Origin: Acidimicrobiales bacterium
GTDB lineage: Bacteria; Actinomycetota; Acidimicrobiia; Acidimicrobiales; Aldehydirespiratoraceae
DNA: 33,869 nt
Direction of reading: 5' to 3'
NCBI GenBank assembly: GCA_029263195.1
Contig: JAJCXX010000067.1
Coordinates: forward strand, 1 to 33,869
The position numbers were made by a program, and so were the translations under genes. Below are positions 26,142 through 33,699 of this stretch, piece by piece (the first letter of the stretch is position 1; every line of letters starts with the position of its first letter). The notes under the pieces are model-generated. The model saw nothing but the letters and a program-made list of their open reading frames with translations. It was not told the DNA's origin and made no database searches.

Positions 26142-27567
26142 CCGGCACCTCCGACGATTGCGGTTCTGTGGACGATTCGACCTCAGAACGGATACTCACC
26201 GAGGCCAGGAGACCGGCGAGGACAATGATCAGACCCGACAACCACAGCGTGATGCGGACGCCGGGAATCAAGATGTCGAAACCAAGTATCTCGACATCAC
26301 CTCCCCACCATCGGTTGGAGAGCCGGTCGAGAACCTCCGACAACACCGGTGCCACCGCCAAGGCGATCAGAAGACAGAGCCGAACGAGAACCAAGAGAGT
26401 CGAGAAGATTCGACCCCTCAGGTCGTCCTCGACATTTTCGTGGAGCAGCGTGAAACCCAGCACATAGATCGGGCCGGCCGCGAAACCAAGCAGGCCGACC
26501 ATGGGAACCAACACCGACAACCAACTCGAAGAGGCGGCAACCACCAGAGATCCACCGGCGATGACTATCGCCACGGGAAAGACCTTGGCGCGATTGATCT
26601 TCTCCTGAAGAAGCGAAGCGGAGATCACTCCGAGTGCCATTCCGAGACCGAGCGCGAAAAGGACCAGATTGAAATCGGCCTCGGTCCCCGAGATCACCTG
26701 ATTGACGAAGATCGCCCCCAGCGGAACCAGCATTCCGCCGCCGACGATGCCGGTAGCAAGGCCGACGTTGACTGATCGCACGACCGGGTTGGACACGATG
26801 AAGTGCCATCCCTCGCGCAGGTCGCGCCACGCCCCGCCGAGATCGAGCCCACCCATCCTGCCGGCCGATCTCTCGGCCTTGCTGCGGGTCGGAATCGCGA
26901 GCCGCCAGATGATGAACGCCGTGACCAGGAACGACATTGCGTCGACGTAGAAGGCCAGGCCCTCGGCATTGAGACGCCAGGTGTCGACCCATCCCTCGTC
27001 GGACAACGTCTCGGCGTACTTGGCGAGCAGCGCCGCGATTCCTGCGGCCACCGGAAACATCCCGTAGGCGGCAGCCACATTGAGAGAGTTGGCGGTGGTG
27101 AGCTTCGACTTCGGAACCAGGTTGGGGACTATGGCTTCCTTGGCCGGAGACCACAGCATGGTCAGGATCTCGAGGAAAAAGGAAGCCACGACCAGGCCGG
27201 CCAAGGAGTCGACGAAGGGTAAGACCACCAGGATCAGAGCCCGGCCCAGATCGCAGGCGATCATGACTTGGCGCCGATTCATCCGATCGACGATTACCCC
27301 GGCTGCAGTGGCCAGAAAGAACCCTGGCGCCACGCGCGCCGCCAGAACTATCGCGATCGCGGTGCCCTCTGAACCCTCCGAGATCGATTCGGCCAGAACA
27401 ATGATCGCGAACAGGCCCAGCCAGTCGCCCGTGGCCGACACCACCTGGGCAATCCACAGCCAGAAAAACTCGCGAGTGCCGAAAGTCTTCTCTATTCGAC
27501 CCGAGCCACGGGTCGACTTCATCGCGGACCCGAGCCGCTCCCCCGCTGTTGGCTGATGATCCGTCAC
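26134..27567 (-). CDS. Major facilitator superfamily transporter
   Basis: A 477-aa integral membrane protein with about 12 hydrophobic segments, of the MFS_3 (enterobactin-exporter-like) type. The loop between helices 2 and 3 carries GVIVDRMNRRQVMI, the RxxRR-type motif A, and the half-repeat is similar at GFTLLHENVEDDLRGRIFS. A large cytoplasmic loop lies around 230-260. The substrate is unknown, and members range from macrolide to siderophore efflux. GTG at 27567 is supported by a TAGTCT hexamer 8 nt upstream. It is inserted between topA and tmk. Confidence 0.85.
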   Translation of the reverse strand: MTDHQPTAGERLGSAMKSTRGSGRIEKTFGTREFFWLWIAQVVSATGDWLGLFAIIVLAESISEGSEGTAIAIVLAARVAPGFFLATAAGVIVDRMNRRQVMIACDLGRALILVVLPFVDSLAGLVVASFFLEILTMLWSPAKEAIVPNLVPKSKLTTANSLNVAAAYGMFPVAAGIAALLAKYAETLSDEGWVDTWRLNAEGLAFYVDAMSFLVTAFIIWRLAIPTRSKAERSAGRMGGLDLGGAWRDLREGWHFIVSNPVVRSVNVGLATGIVGGGMLVPLGAIFVNQVISGTEADFNLVLFALGLGMALGVISASLLQEKINRAKVFPVAIVIAGGSLVVAASSSWLSVLVPMVGLLGFAAGPIYVLGFTLLHENVEDDLRGRIFSTLLVLVRLCLLIALAVAPVLSEVLDRLSNRWWGGDVEILGFDILIPGVRITLWLSGLIIVLAGLLASVSIRSEVESSTEPQSSEVPGE

Positions 27568-27575
27568 GAGAGTCG

Positions 27576-27581
27576 AGACTA
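27576..27581 (-). promoter_or_regulatory. -10 element (TAGTCT) of the MFS-tmk-holB unit
   Basis: TAGTCT, 8 nt, then the GTG of the MFS gene: a leaderless layout. It lies in the 34-bp gap after topA, so this unit may be transcribed independently of topA. Confidence 0.45.
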
Positions 27582-27601
27582 TGCGAGAGAACCGTTGGCC
27601 A

Positions 27602-30280
27602 TCAGGCGGAGTCCGCAGTCGGCTCGGTGGCTGGGGCTGCGGCCTTCTTGACTGCCTTCTTCTTCGCCGCGCTCTTCTTGGACTTCTTCTTGGTGGCCTT
27701 CTTCTTGCGGGCCTTCTTTTTGGCCGGCCCCTTGGCCCGACGGTCCGCCAGTAGCTCCGAGGCTCGCTCCACGCTCAGCTCCTCGACCGTGTCGCCCTTG
27801 CGCAGCGACGCGTTGGTCTCGCCATCGGTGACGTATGGGCCGAATCGGCCATCCTTCACGACCATTGGCTTGCTGGTCTCGGGATCCTCGCCCATGTCGC
27901 GCAGCGGTGGCTTGGCTGTTTGGCCGCGTCGTCGTTTGGGTTGGGCCAGGATCGCCAGACACTCATCGAGCGTGACCGTGAACAGCTTCTCCTCGGTGTC
28001 GAGGCTTCGGCTGTCGGTGCCCTTTTTGAGGTAGGGACCGTAGCGACCGTTCTGCACGGTGATTTCGACCCCGTCGGCGGGATCGGTGCCAACCGAGCGC
28101 GGGAGCGACAGCAACTGCTCGGCGTCTTCGAGGGTCACGCGTTCGAGGGTCATGGTCGAGAACAGCGAGGCCGTTCTCGGCTTGTCGTCTACATCGTCGT
28201 GTGAGCCGACTTGTACGTAGGGGCCGAATCGGCCGGCCTTGGCGAAGACCATGAGTCCGGTGCCCGGATCGACTCCGAGCTCGCGCCCGTCCTTGGGCAT
28301 GGCGAGATACTCGAGTGCCTTCTCGAGCGTGAGCTCGTCCGGTGCAACATCGTCGGCGATCGACGCCGAATGCTCGCCCTTTTGCACGTAGGGGCCGAAC
28401 TTTCCGACCCTGGCCACGATCGGTTCGCCGTCGTCGGCCACTCCCAGAGGGATCGAGTTGACGGCCCGAGCGTCGATATCGCCCAATCGACTGGACACCT
28501 TCTCTTTGAGGCCGGGGTCATCGTCTCCCCCGAAGTAGAACTGAGCCAGCCACGGCACCGGCTCCTCCGCCCCTCCGGCGATCTTGTCGAGGTCGTCCTC
28601 CATGCGTGCGGTGAACTCGTAATCGACCAGATTCGGGAAGTGACTCTCGAGCAGGTTGATCACCGAGAATGCCGTGAACGATGGAACCAGAGCCGATCCC
28701 TTCTTCCAGACGTAGCCGCGATTCTGGATGGTGCCGATGATTGATGCGTAGGTCGACGGTCGCCCGACGCCCAGTTCCTCGAGACGCTTCACGAGCGACG
28801 CCTCGGTGTAGCGGGCCGGAGGCTGTGTGTCGTGACCTTCGGGAGAGAACTCCAGAGCCGTCACTTCGTCGCCGACATCGATCGCCGGCAGACGACGCTC
28901 TTCATCGTCGGAGTCGGGCACCTTCTGTTCTTCGTAGACCTCTCGGAATCCACGGTGACCAATCACGGTTCCGGTCGCCGAGAACTCAGCGTCGACACCG
29001 GCGGAGCTGGCCGCACCGAGTCGCAGCTGGACGGTTTCACCGGTGCAGTCGGTCATCTGGGACGCGACCGCACGCTTCCAGATCAGTTCATAGACCGAAG
29101 CCTCTGACTTGGGCACCTGACCGGCAACGTCGGCGGGCAGTCGGAAGCGATCACCGGCGGGACGAATCGCCTCGTGGGCCTCCTGAGCGTTCTTGGCCTT
29201 CTTGGCGTAGACCCGCGGGGCATCAGGTAGCGAACCATTGCCGTACCGTTCGCTGACCATCGCCCGGGCGGCACGTATGGCGGTGTCCGACATCGTGGTG
29301 CTGTCGGTTCGCATGTAGGTGATGAAGCCCTTTTCGTAGAGCCCCTGAGCGGCCCGCATGGCCATCGCCGACGACATCTTGAGCTTGCGGCCGGCCTCCT
29401 GTTGGAAGGTCGAGGTCGTGAACGGCGCGGCGGGGCGACGCCTGTAGGGCTTCGACTCGCGTGATCGCACCGCGAACTGCGCACCTTGGAGATCGGCCGC
29501 GAGTCCGGCGGCCTGGGCGGCGTCGAGCACCGTCACGTCGTCGCGGGCTACGAGGCCGTTTTCGCCGAAGTCGCCACCCTTGGCGACACGCACACCGTCG
29601 ATCGCCGCCAGAGTTGCCGAGAATTCGTGACTCTCGGAACCGGCTAGATCGAATTGGCCCCCGATGCTCCAGTAGCCGGCCGACACGAACTCCATTCGCC
29701 GGCGCTCACGCACGACGACGATTCGAGTCGCCACACTTTGGACCCGTCCGGCCGAGAGCTGCGGCATGACCTTCTTCCACAGCACCGGCGACACCTCGTA
29801 ACCGAACAGTCGGTCGAGCAGACGGCGGGCTTCCTGGGCGTCGACCATCTTCAAATCGATTTCACGAGGATTCTCGATGGCGTTGGTTATGGCGTCCTTC
29901 GTGATCTCGTGAAACACCATCCGTTTCACGGGCACTGTCGGGTTGAGAACCTCGAGGAGATGCCACGCGATGGCTTCGCCCTCACGATCCTCATCAGTCG
30001 CGAGATAGAGCTCGTCGACCTGCGCCAGGGCCGACTTCAACTTCTTGATCTGATCCTTCTTGTCGCTGTTGATCACATAGAGCGGCTTGAAGTCGTTGTC
30101 GACATCGATTCCGATGCGCGCCCAAGACTCACCCTTGTAGGCCTTGGGCACCTCGGAGGCGTTCTTGGGGAGATCGCGGATATGGCCAATGGAAGACTCG
30201 ACGATGTAGTCGTCGCCCAGATAGCTGGCGATGGTCTTGGCTTTGGCCGGTGATTCGACGATTACTAGAGCGTTTGGCAA
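27602..30280 (-). CDS. topA: DNA topoisomerase I (type IA)
   Basis: Relaxes negative supercoils by a single-strand nick. The 892-aa product has the TOPRIM domain (ALVIVESPAKAKT at 4-16, the acidic TDEDREGEAIAWH near 94-106), the catalytic Tyr322 in GFITYMRTDS, and SAGRVQSVATR. The C-terminus has no Cys4 zinc fingers. It carries several Topo_C repeats (RxGRFGPYVQxG occurs repeatedly) and ends in a lysine/alanine-rich tail, as in mycobacterial TopA. The start is TTG at 30280, fixed by the family N-terminus rather than by a good ribosome site. nhaA lies 50 bp upstream on the same strand. Confidence 0.96.
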   Translation of the reverse strand: MPNALVIVESPAKAKTIASYLGDDYIVESSIGHIRDLPKNASEVPKAYKGESWARIGIDVDNDFKPLYVINSDKKDQIKKLKSALAQVDELYLATDEDREGEAIAWHLLEVLNPTVPVKRMVFHEITKDAITNAIENPREIDLKMVDAQEARRLLDRLFGYEVSPVLWKKVMPQLSAGRVQSVATRIVVVRERRRMEFVSAGYWSIGGQFDLAGSESHEFSATLAAIDGVRVAKGGDFGENGLVARDDVTVLDAAQAAGLAADLQGAQFAVRSRESKPYRRRPAAPFTTSTFQQEAGRKLKMSSAMAMRAAQGLYEKGFITYMRTDSTTMSDTAIRAARAMVSERYGNGSLPDAPRVYAKKAKNAQEAHEAIRPAGDRFRLPADVAGQVPKSEASVYELIWKRAVASQMTDCTGETVQLRLGAASSAGVDAEFSATGTVIGHRGFREVYEEQKVPDSDDEERRLPAIDVGDEVTALEFSPEGHDTQPPARYTEASLVKRLEELGVGRPSTYASIIGTIQNRGYVWKKGSALVPSFTAFSVINLLESHFPNLVDYEFTARMEDDLDKIAGGAEEPVPWLAQFYFGGDDDPGLKEKVSSRLGDIDARAVNSIPLGVADDGEPIVARVGKFGPYVQKGEHSASIADDVAPDELTLEKALEYLAMPKDGRELGVDPGTGLMVFAKAGRFGPYVQVGSHDDVDDKPRTASLFSTMTLERVTLEDAEQLLSLPRSVGTDPADGVEITVQNGRYGPYLKKGTDSRSLDTEEKLFTVTLDECLAILAQPKRRRGQTAKPPLRDMGEDPETSKPMVVKDGRFGPYVTDGETNASLRKGDTVEELSVERASELLADRRAKGPAKKKARKKKATKKKSKKSAAKKKAVKKAAAPATEPTADSA

Positions 30281-30330
30281 TTTTCTTCAATCAGTCCGAT
30301 TTCGACGACAGTTACAGGAGGTTCGGTTGT

Positions 30331-31683
30331 TCAGTTCGGCGCCGGGGCTTCGAAATCGACCTCTCTCACTTCTTTGGCACGGGCCAAGATCACAGATCCG
30401 ACCACCGCAGCGATGATCGAGGCCGCGACGATACCGATCTTGGCGTCATCTGTTATCACCGGATCATCGAATGCCAGCCCGGTCACGAACAACGAGACTG
30501 TGAACCCGATACCGCCGATGGCGGCTAGGCCTATCACATGTGTCCAGTTCGCGCCTCTCGGCATACGAGACATCCCTGTGCGCACCCCCACGTAGGTGAA
30601 CAGCGAGATCCCCACCAGTTTCCCCAGCACCAGGCCGAATACCACTCCCAGCGTCACGTCGCTGGTGGCAGCAGCCGACAGGGCATCGCCGGAGATCTCG
30701 ATGCCGGCGTTGGACAACGCGAACACCGGGATTATGAGAAAGCTGGTGTACGGATGAAGAAAATCGGCCAGCCGTTCCGCCACCGAAACCTGCTCGTTGA
30801 GATCGAAACTGGCGCGCCTTACCACTGGAGCGTTGCCATCGCCCGCCATTACGCGGCCCACGTAGTCCTCATCGTCTGGAACGTCGGGCTTCAGAGGTAG
30901 AGCCGGGGTGAGCAGACCCAACACCACTCCTGCAATTGTGGCATGAACCCCTGATTCGAAGACCGCCAACCAGACGAACCCGCCGACCAGCACGTAGGCG
31001 GGTATGTACCAGACTCCGGCGATCCGCATGGCGACGATCACGCCGATCAGGGCGAATGCGACAGCCAGCCAACCGAGGGACATATCGCTCGTGTAGAAGA
31101 TCGCGATCACCAGGATCGCGCCGATGTCGTCGACGATCGCCAGCGTGAGCAGAAACACCTTCATTGCTCCGGGCACCCGTGAACCGAGCAGCGACACCAC
31201 CCCGAGAGCGAAGGCGATGTCGGTGGCCATCGGGATTCCCCAGCCGTTGGTTGCCCCACCAGCGTTGAAGCTGAGATAGACGAGCGCCGGAACGACCATC
31301 CCGCCGAGGGCGGCCATGGCCGGCAATGCCGCGGCGCGAGGGTCGCGGAGTTCTCCCGCCACCAGTTCGTACTTGATCTCGAGACCGACGACGAAGAAGA
31401 ACAGCGCCATCAGGGCGTCGTTGATCCACTCCTCGAGAGTCAATTCGATCTGCAGCAATGATCCGAACTCGAGATTGATGTGGGTCTCGAACAGGTCGTG
31501 GTAGCTCCCGCTCCAGGGCGAGTTGACCCAGACCAACGCCGCGATCGTTGAAATTATCAGGATCACTCCACCCGCGGCCTCGACCGCGAGGAACTCGCGA
31601 ACGGGCCGACCGACGCGTCGGGCCAGCGGTCGGTTGCTGCCTATCCAGGTGAACGGAGAGGGTTGGAGATGTTCCTTGGCCAT
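30331..31683 (-). CDS. nhaA: Na+/H+ antiporter NhaA
   Basis: An inner-membrane electrogenic sodium-proton antiporter of 450 aa with about 12 helices. The discontinuous TM4 motif is ATDIAFALG (D155), and TM5 carries the ion-binding pair D185-D186 in IVDDIGAI, equivalent to D163/D164 of E. coli. Helix 2-3 shows FFFVVGLEIKYEL with the conserved lipid-facing Lys. The C-terminus beyond residue 440 is short and charged. A TAGATT hexamer 8 nt before the ATG suggests a leaderless transcript. Sodium export fits, but does not prove, a marine lifestyle. Confidence 0.95.
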   Translation of the reverse strand: MAKEHLQPSPFTWIGSNRPLARRVGRPVREFLAVEAAGGVILIISTIAALVWVNSPWSGSYHDLFETHINLEFGSLLQIELTLEEWINDALMALFFFVVGLEIKYELVAGELRDPRAAALPAMAALGGMVVPALVYLSFNAGGATNGWGIPMATDIAFALGVVSLLGSRVPGAMKVFLLTLAIVDDIGAILVIAIFYTSDMSLGWLAVAFALIGVIVAMRIAGVWYIPAYVLVGGFVWLAVFESGVHATIAGVVLGLLTPALPLKPDVPDDEDYVGRVMAGDGNAPVVRRASFDLNEQVSVAERLADFLHPYTSFLIIPVFALSNAGIEISGDALSAAATSDVTLGVVFGLVLGKLVGISLFTYVGVRTGMSRMPRGANWTHVIGLAAIGGIGFTVSLFVTGLAFDDPVITDDAKIGIVAASIIAAVVGSVILARAKEVREVDFEAPAPN

Positions 31684-31691
31684 TTGTGGGG

Positions 31692-31697
31692 AATCTA
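31692..31697 (-). promoter_or_regulatory. -10 element (TAGATT) of a leaderless nhaA transcript
   Basis: TAGATT, close to the TATAAT consensus, then 8 nt, then the nhaA ATG. No Shine-Dalgarno site is present. It lies in the 95-bp gap after the anti-sigma gene, which also contains a short GC hairpin (about 31753-31768) that might weakly terminate the upstream unit. Confidence 0.5.
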
Positions 31698-31778
31698 TTG
31701 TCGAAGGTGGAAGGTCGCCGGGAACGCTACCCGCAGCCGACCGAAGTTGACCGGGGCTAACTCCCCGAACGACTAGGT

Positions 31779-32237
31779 TCAGTCGGTGGACGCTCGCTTG
31801 GACGAGTAGACCACGAGACGAACATCGGTGCCGGTCGGGCCCGACATGATCTCGGACTCATCGGCGAGGGCCTGCATCAGGAACACGCCGAGACCCGACT
31901 CGTAGCGAAGCCTCTCGGGCGACTCAGGGGCCGGCAAGGCCTCGAGATTTGCGGGATCGAAGCCGTGTCCCTGATCGTGGATCATGACCACCACTTCATC
32001 CTCGGAGACGGCGCACTGAACGCCAACTCGTTCGTTTGACCCGGATTCGTTGTGGGCCTCGATGGCATTGGTGGTTGCTTCGGAGACAGCCACACGAAGG
32101 TCCTCGACACGATCAACCGACATATCGGGCCCGATCTCGGCGGCCGACGCAACCACCAACCTCACCAGTGACACGAACTCCGTCCGAGCTGGAATCTCGA
32201 GTTCGACCCGGCCGGTTGGAAACGTGGCCTCGCTCAT
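31779..32237 (-). CDS. Anti-sigma regulatory factor, RsbW/SpoIIAB-like kinase fold
   Basis: A 152-aa GHKL ATPase-fold protein of the HATPase_c_2 group that binds a sigma factor or phosphorylates an anti-anti-sigma factor. The N box is EATTNAIEAH (53-62), the G1 box DQGHGFDP (88-95) and the G2 box SGLGVFLM (114-121). The open frame continues upstream, but the ATG at 32237 overlaps the STAS gene stop (ATGA). No sigma-B-type factor or PP2C phosphatase is in the window, so the target is unknown. It precedes nhaA by 95 bp; a link to salt stress is inference. Confidence 0.88.
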   Translation of the reverse strand: MSEATFPTGRVELEIPARTEFVSLVRLVVASAAEIGPDMSVDRVEDLRVAVSEATTNAIEAHNESGSNERVGVQCAVSEDEVVVMIHDQGHGFDPANLEALPAPESPERLRYESGLGVFLMQALADESEIMSGPTGTDVRLVVYSSKRASTD

Positions 32238-32590
32238 TTCGACCAGGCCACCGGTTCGGCTCCGATGGCTATCTCGACGGTGTCGGCGATCACGAACACC
32301 CGGTCCAGATCGCACACGTCGAGGACTCGTCGGACCCGCCGTTCGGGAATCACCAATCGCAGGTCGCCGTCGACCATTCGCACACGCTTCAGCGCTCCGA
32401 CCAGCACCCCGAGACCGAAGGAGTCTATGAAGTCGACCCCTGTGAGATCGAAAACAAGGTTGGACGCGCCGGTTTGGGTCGCGGTCATCACGTGTTGTCG
32501 CAACTCCGGACCACCGACAACATCGAGTTCACCTGCCACTGTGAGGACGGTCCAAGAGTCGACCAGGTGAGTGTGGACGACTATCTGCAC
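32234..32590 (-). CDS. STAS-domain anti-anti-sigma factor
   Basis: A 118-aa single STAS domain of the RsbV/SpoIIAA type. The phosphorylatable serine is S57 in VDFIDSFGLGVL. LTVAGELD is the typical first-strand motif. Unphosphorylated protein would sequester the RsbW-like partner encoded next, releasing a sigma factor. The start is GTG at 32590, with TACCGT 7 nt upstream and no ribosome site. The stop is coupled to the partner gene. Its promoter's upstream part lies in the repeat copy at 32612-32662. Confidence 0.88.
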   Translation of the reverse strand: MQIVVHTHLVDSWTVLTVAGELDVVGGPELRQHVMTATQTGASNLVFDLTGVDFIDSFGLGVLVGALKRVRMVDGDLRLVIPERRVRRVLDVCDLDRVFVIADTVEIAIGAEPVAWSK

Positions 32591-32597
32591 ATCAATG

Positions 32598-32603
32598 ACG
32601 GTA
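32598..32603 (-). promoter_or_regulatory. -10 element (TACCGT) of the STAS/anti-sigma pair
   Basis: TACCGT, 7 nt, then the GTG at 32590. A -35 region 17-19 bp upstream would fall at about 32621-32628, inside the duplicated sequence 32612-32662, though no TTGACA-like hexamer is there. Confidence 0.45.
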
Positions 32604-32611
32604 GTCGCGCT

Positions 32612-32662
32612 GTGCCGTGACGACGATCAGGGGCCTTCGATTCGCATTCTCGGCGTCGCCGA
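32612..32662. repeat. Degenerate duplicate copy of the tadE 3' end
   Basis: Bases 32612-32652 are identical to 33268-33308 (41 nt). After that, this copy lacks 17 nt present in the other, and the match resumes for about 10 nt. The other copy is the end of the tadE-like gene including its stop codon; this copy is out of frame and non-coding. It now lies upstream of the STAS gene. The 17-nt difference is flanked by CTCG on both sides, the footprint of a small slippage deletion. Confidence 0.85.
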
Positions 32663-32667
32663 ACTCA

Positions 32668-32841
32668 CTAACGTCCCGAGCGGCGTCGTTCCCGAATCCC
32701 TGCTGCGCCAACCCAGAACGGCGTCAGGAAGAGAATTGCTCCAAACGCAGCGAAAGGTGATCGGGCGACCACAACGAACAGCAGCACCACCACGCTCGAC
32801 GCGATGACCATGTAACGCAACCGAGGACCAAGCTCTGACAC
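32668..32841 (-). CDS. 57-aa two-helix membrane protein
   Basis: A small gene starting at GTG: MSELGPRLRYMVIASS, a hydrophobic helix (about 11-27), a short RSPFAA turn, a second helix (about 32-48), and a basic tail ending IRERRRSGR. It begins 3 bp after the stop of the 72-aa gene, so the pair is probably co-translated. I do not recognise a family. The layout (two short helices, basic C-terminus) suggests a small inner-membrane protein. Confidence 0.6.
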   Translation of the reverse strand: MSELGPRLRYMVIASSVVVLLFVVVARSPFAAFGAILFLTPFWVGAAGIRERRRSGR

Positions 32842-32844
32842 AAC

Positions 32845-33063
32845 CTACTCGCTTCGCTTGGTCTGATTCGACGAGGAAGCGATGTCCCATGCGATGAATC
32901 TTGCGACCATGTAGAGGCCAGCCGAAGTTCCCAGCCCGAGCGCTACCGCCCACCAGAGAGTCCCCAGAGCAAAAATGCAAGACATTGCCAGCCCGAAAAC
33001 GACCGACGCGCGAACACCCTGGAGTTGCGCTCGCCTCGCTGCCCGCCAGTCTCGCTCAGTCAT
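32845..33063 (-). CDS. 72-aa two-helix membrane protein
   Basis: A basic N-terminus (MTERDWRAARRAQLQG), two hydrophobic helices at about 17-37 and 39-60 containing LGTLWWAVALGLGTSAG, and a polar tail ending NQTKRSE. I do not recognise the family. No ribosome site or TANNNT hexamer precedes the ATG; just upstream lies the presumed end of an IS element, so the native promoter may have been displaced. It pairs with the 57-aa gene. Confidence 0.6.
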   Translation of the reverse strand: MTERDWRAARRAQLQGVRASVVFGLAMSCIFALGTLWWAVALGLGTSAGLYMVARFIAWDIASSSNQTKRSE

Positions 33064-33100
33064 GCGGGACTGTTGTGGGGTGTGACCGGAGTGGTCATGG

Positions 33101-33267
33101 CTAGTAGGCGACGGCCGCTAGGCGGTTGCTGTGGTGGATGGTCAGGGTGTGCAGCATGGGCTTCCAGCCGCTGATTCGTCCAGTCGGGTTGATCCTGTTG
33201 TTGCGGCGCTCGATGGTGGTGAGGAAGAGCATTACGAACGCGGCTTGACCGGTTGGGACTCGCCTCC
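33101..33267 (-). pseudogene. C-terminal remnant of an IS256/mutator-type transposase
   Basis: An open stretch of about 55 codons with no start, ending TAG at 33101. Its translation has PTGQAAFVMLFLTTIERRNN followed by RINPTGRISGWKPMLHTLTI, then HHSNRLAAVAY. The order QAA...ERRNxRxNxTGRxxGWKxxLxTLTIHxxxR is what I recall from the C-terminus of mutator-type (IS256 family) transposases. Everything upstream, including the DDE residues, is missing, and the fragment abuts the tadE repeat at 33268. The segment 33064-33100 just beyond the stop could hold the IS right end. Confidence 0.65.
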
Positions 33268-33335
33268 GTGCCGTGACGACGATCAGGGGCCTTCGATTCG
33301 CATTCTCGCCACTGCCTCCATCTCGGCGTCGCCGA
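33268..33335. repeat. Parent copy of the tadE 3'-end duplication
   Basis: Contains the last 17 sense codons and stop of the tadE-like gene (stop at 33283-33285) plus 15 nt of downstream sequence. It matches 32612-32662 except for a 17-nt segment found only here. The two copies are in direct orientation and flank 605 bp carrying the two small membrane genes and the transposase remnant. Confidence 0.85.
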
Positions 33336-33699
33336 TCAGGGAACCAACCAACGGCACGTCGGTCGGATCGGTGTACACGACGATGACAGTGGCGACACCG
33401 CCCGTTCGCTCGACTTCGACATGGATTCGATGGAGCGCCAGATCACCCGCAATCGCCGCGGCGCGGGCGATCTCGGCATCGGTTCCGCCGACGGCTGCGA
33501 CCCGGGCCCCTTCGCGGGCAGCGTGGGTTACGAGAATTCTCGCTCTCACCACCAACCCGATTTGGATGACCGCCAGCAGGGCCAACGCGATGAACGGCAA
33601 CAACAGGGCCGCCTCGACGGTGGCCTGACCGCGCTGGCGCACCGGTCCGGATACGGGGTCCGACGCGTCGCCGCGTCGGACCCCGGCCGGCCGTCTCAC
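33283..33699 (-). CDS. TadE-like pilus assembly protein
   Basis: A 138-aa minor pseudopilin-like protein of the Tad (tight adherence) system. A basic N-terminus leads to RQRGQATVEAALLLPF (21-36), where the Glu sits at the start of the hydrophobic helix as in TadE proteins. The helix runs to about residue 52, followed by a periplasmic domain with THAAREGARVAAVGG. The frame is open further upstream, but GTG at 33699 overlaps the upstream pilin stop (GTGA) and gives a normal length. The 3' end is duplicated at 32612-32662. Confidence 0.85.
   Translation of the reverse strand: MRRPAGVRRGDASDPVSGPVRQRGQATVEAALLLPFIALALLAVIQIGLVVRARILVTHAAREGARVAAVGGTDAEIARAAAIAGDLALHRIHVEVERTGGVATVIVVYTDPTDVPLVGSLIGDAEMEAVARMRIEGP

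Noticed and set aside
31753..31768. Rho-independent terminator after the anti-sigma gene
   Set aside because: Only a 5-bp GC stem with no following T-run on either strand; too weak to call.
32627..32980. 117-codon minus-strand frame ending in the same seven residues as tadE
   Set aside because: The shared ending comes from the repeated DNA. The rest is an out-of-frame reading of the two small membrane genes, with unnatural composition.
32612..33335. Direct repeats as att sites of an integrated element
   Set aside because: The copies coincide with the end of tadE plus a deletion, there is no integrase, and the enclosed 605 bp is too small for an integrative element.
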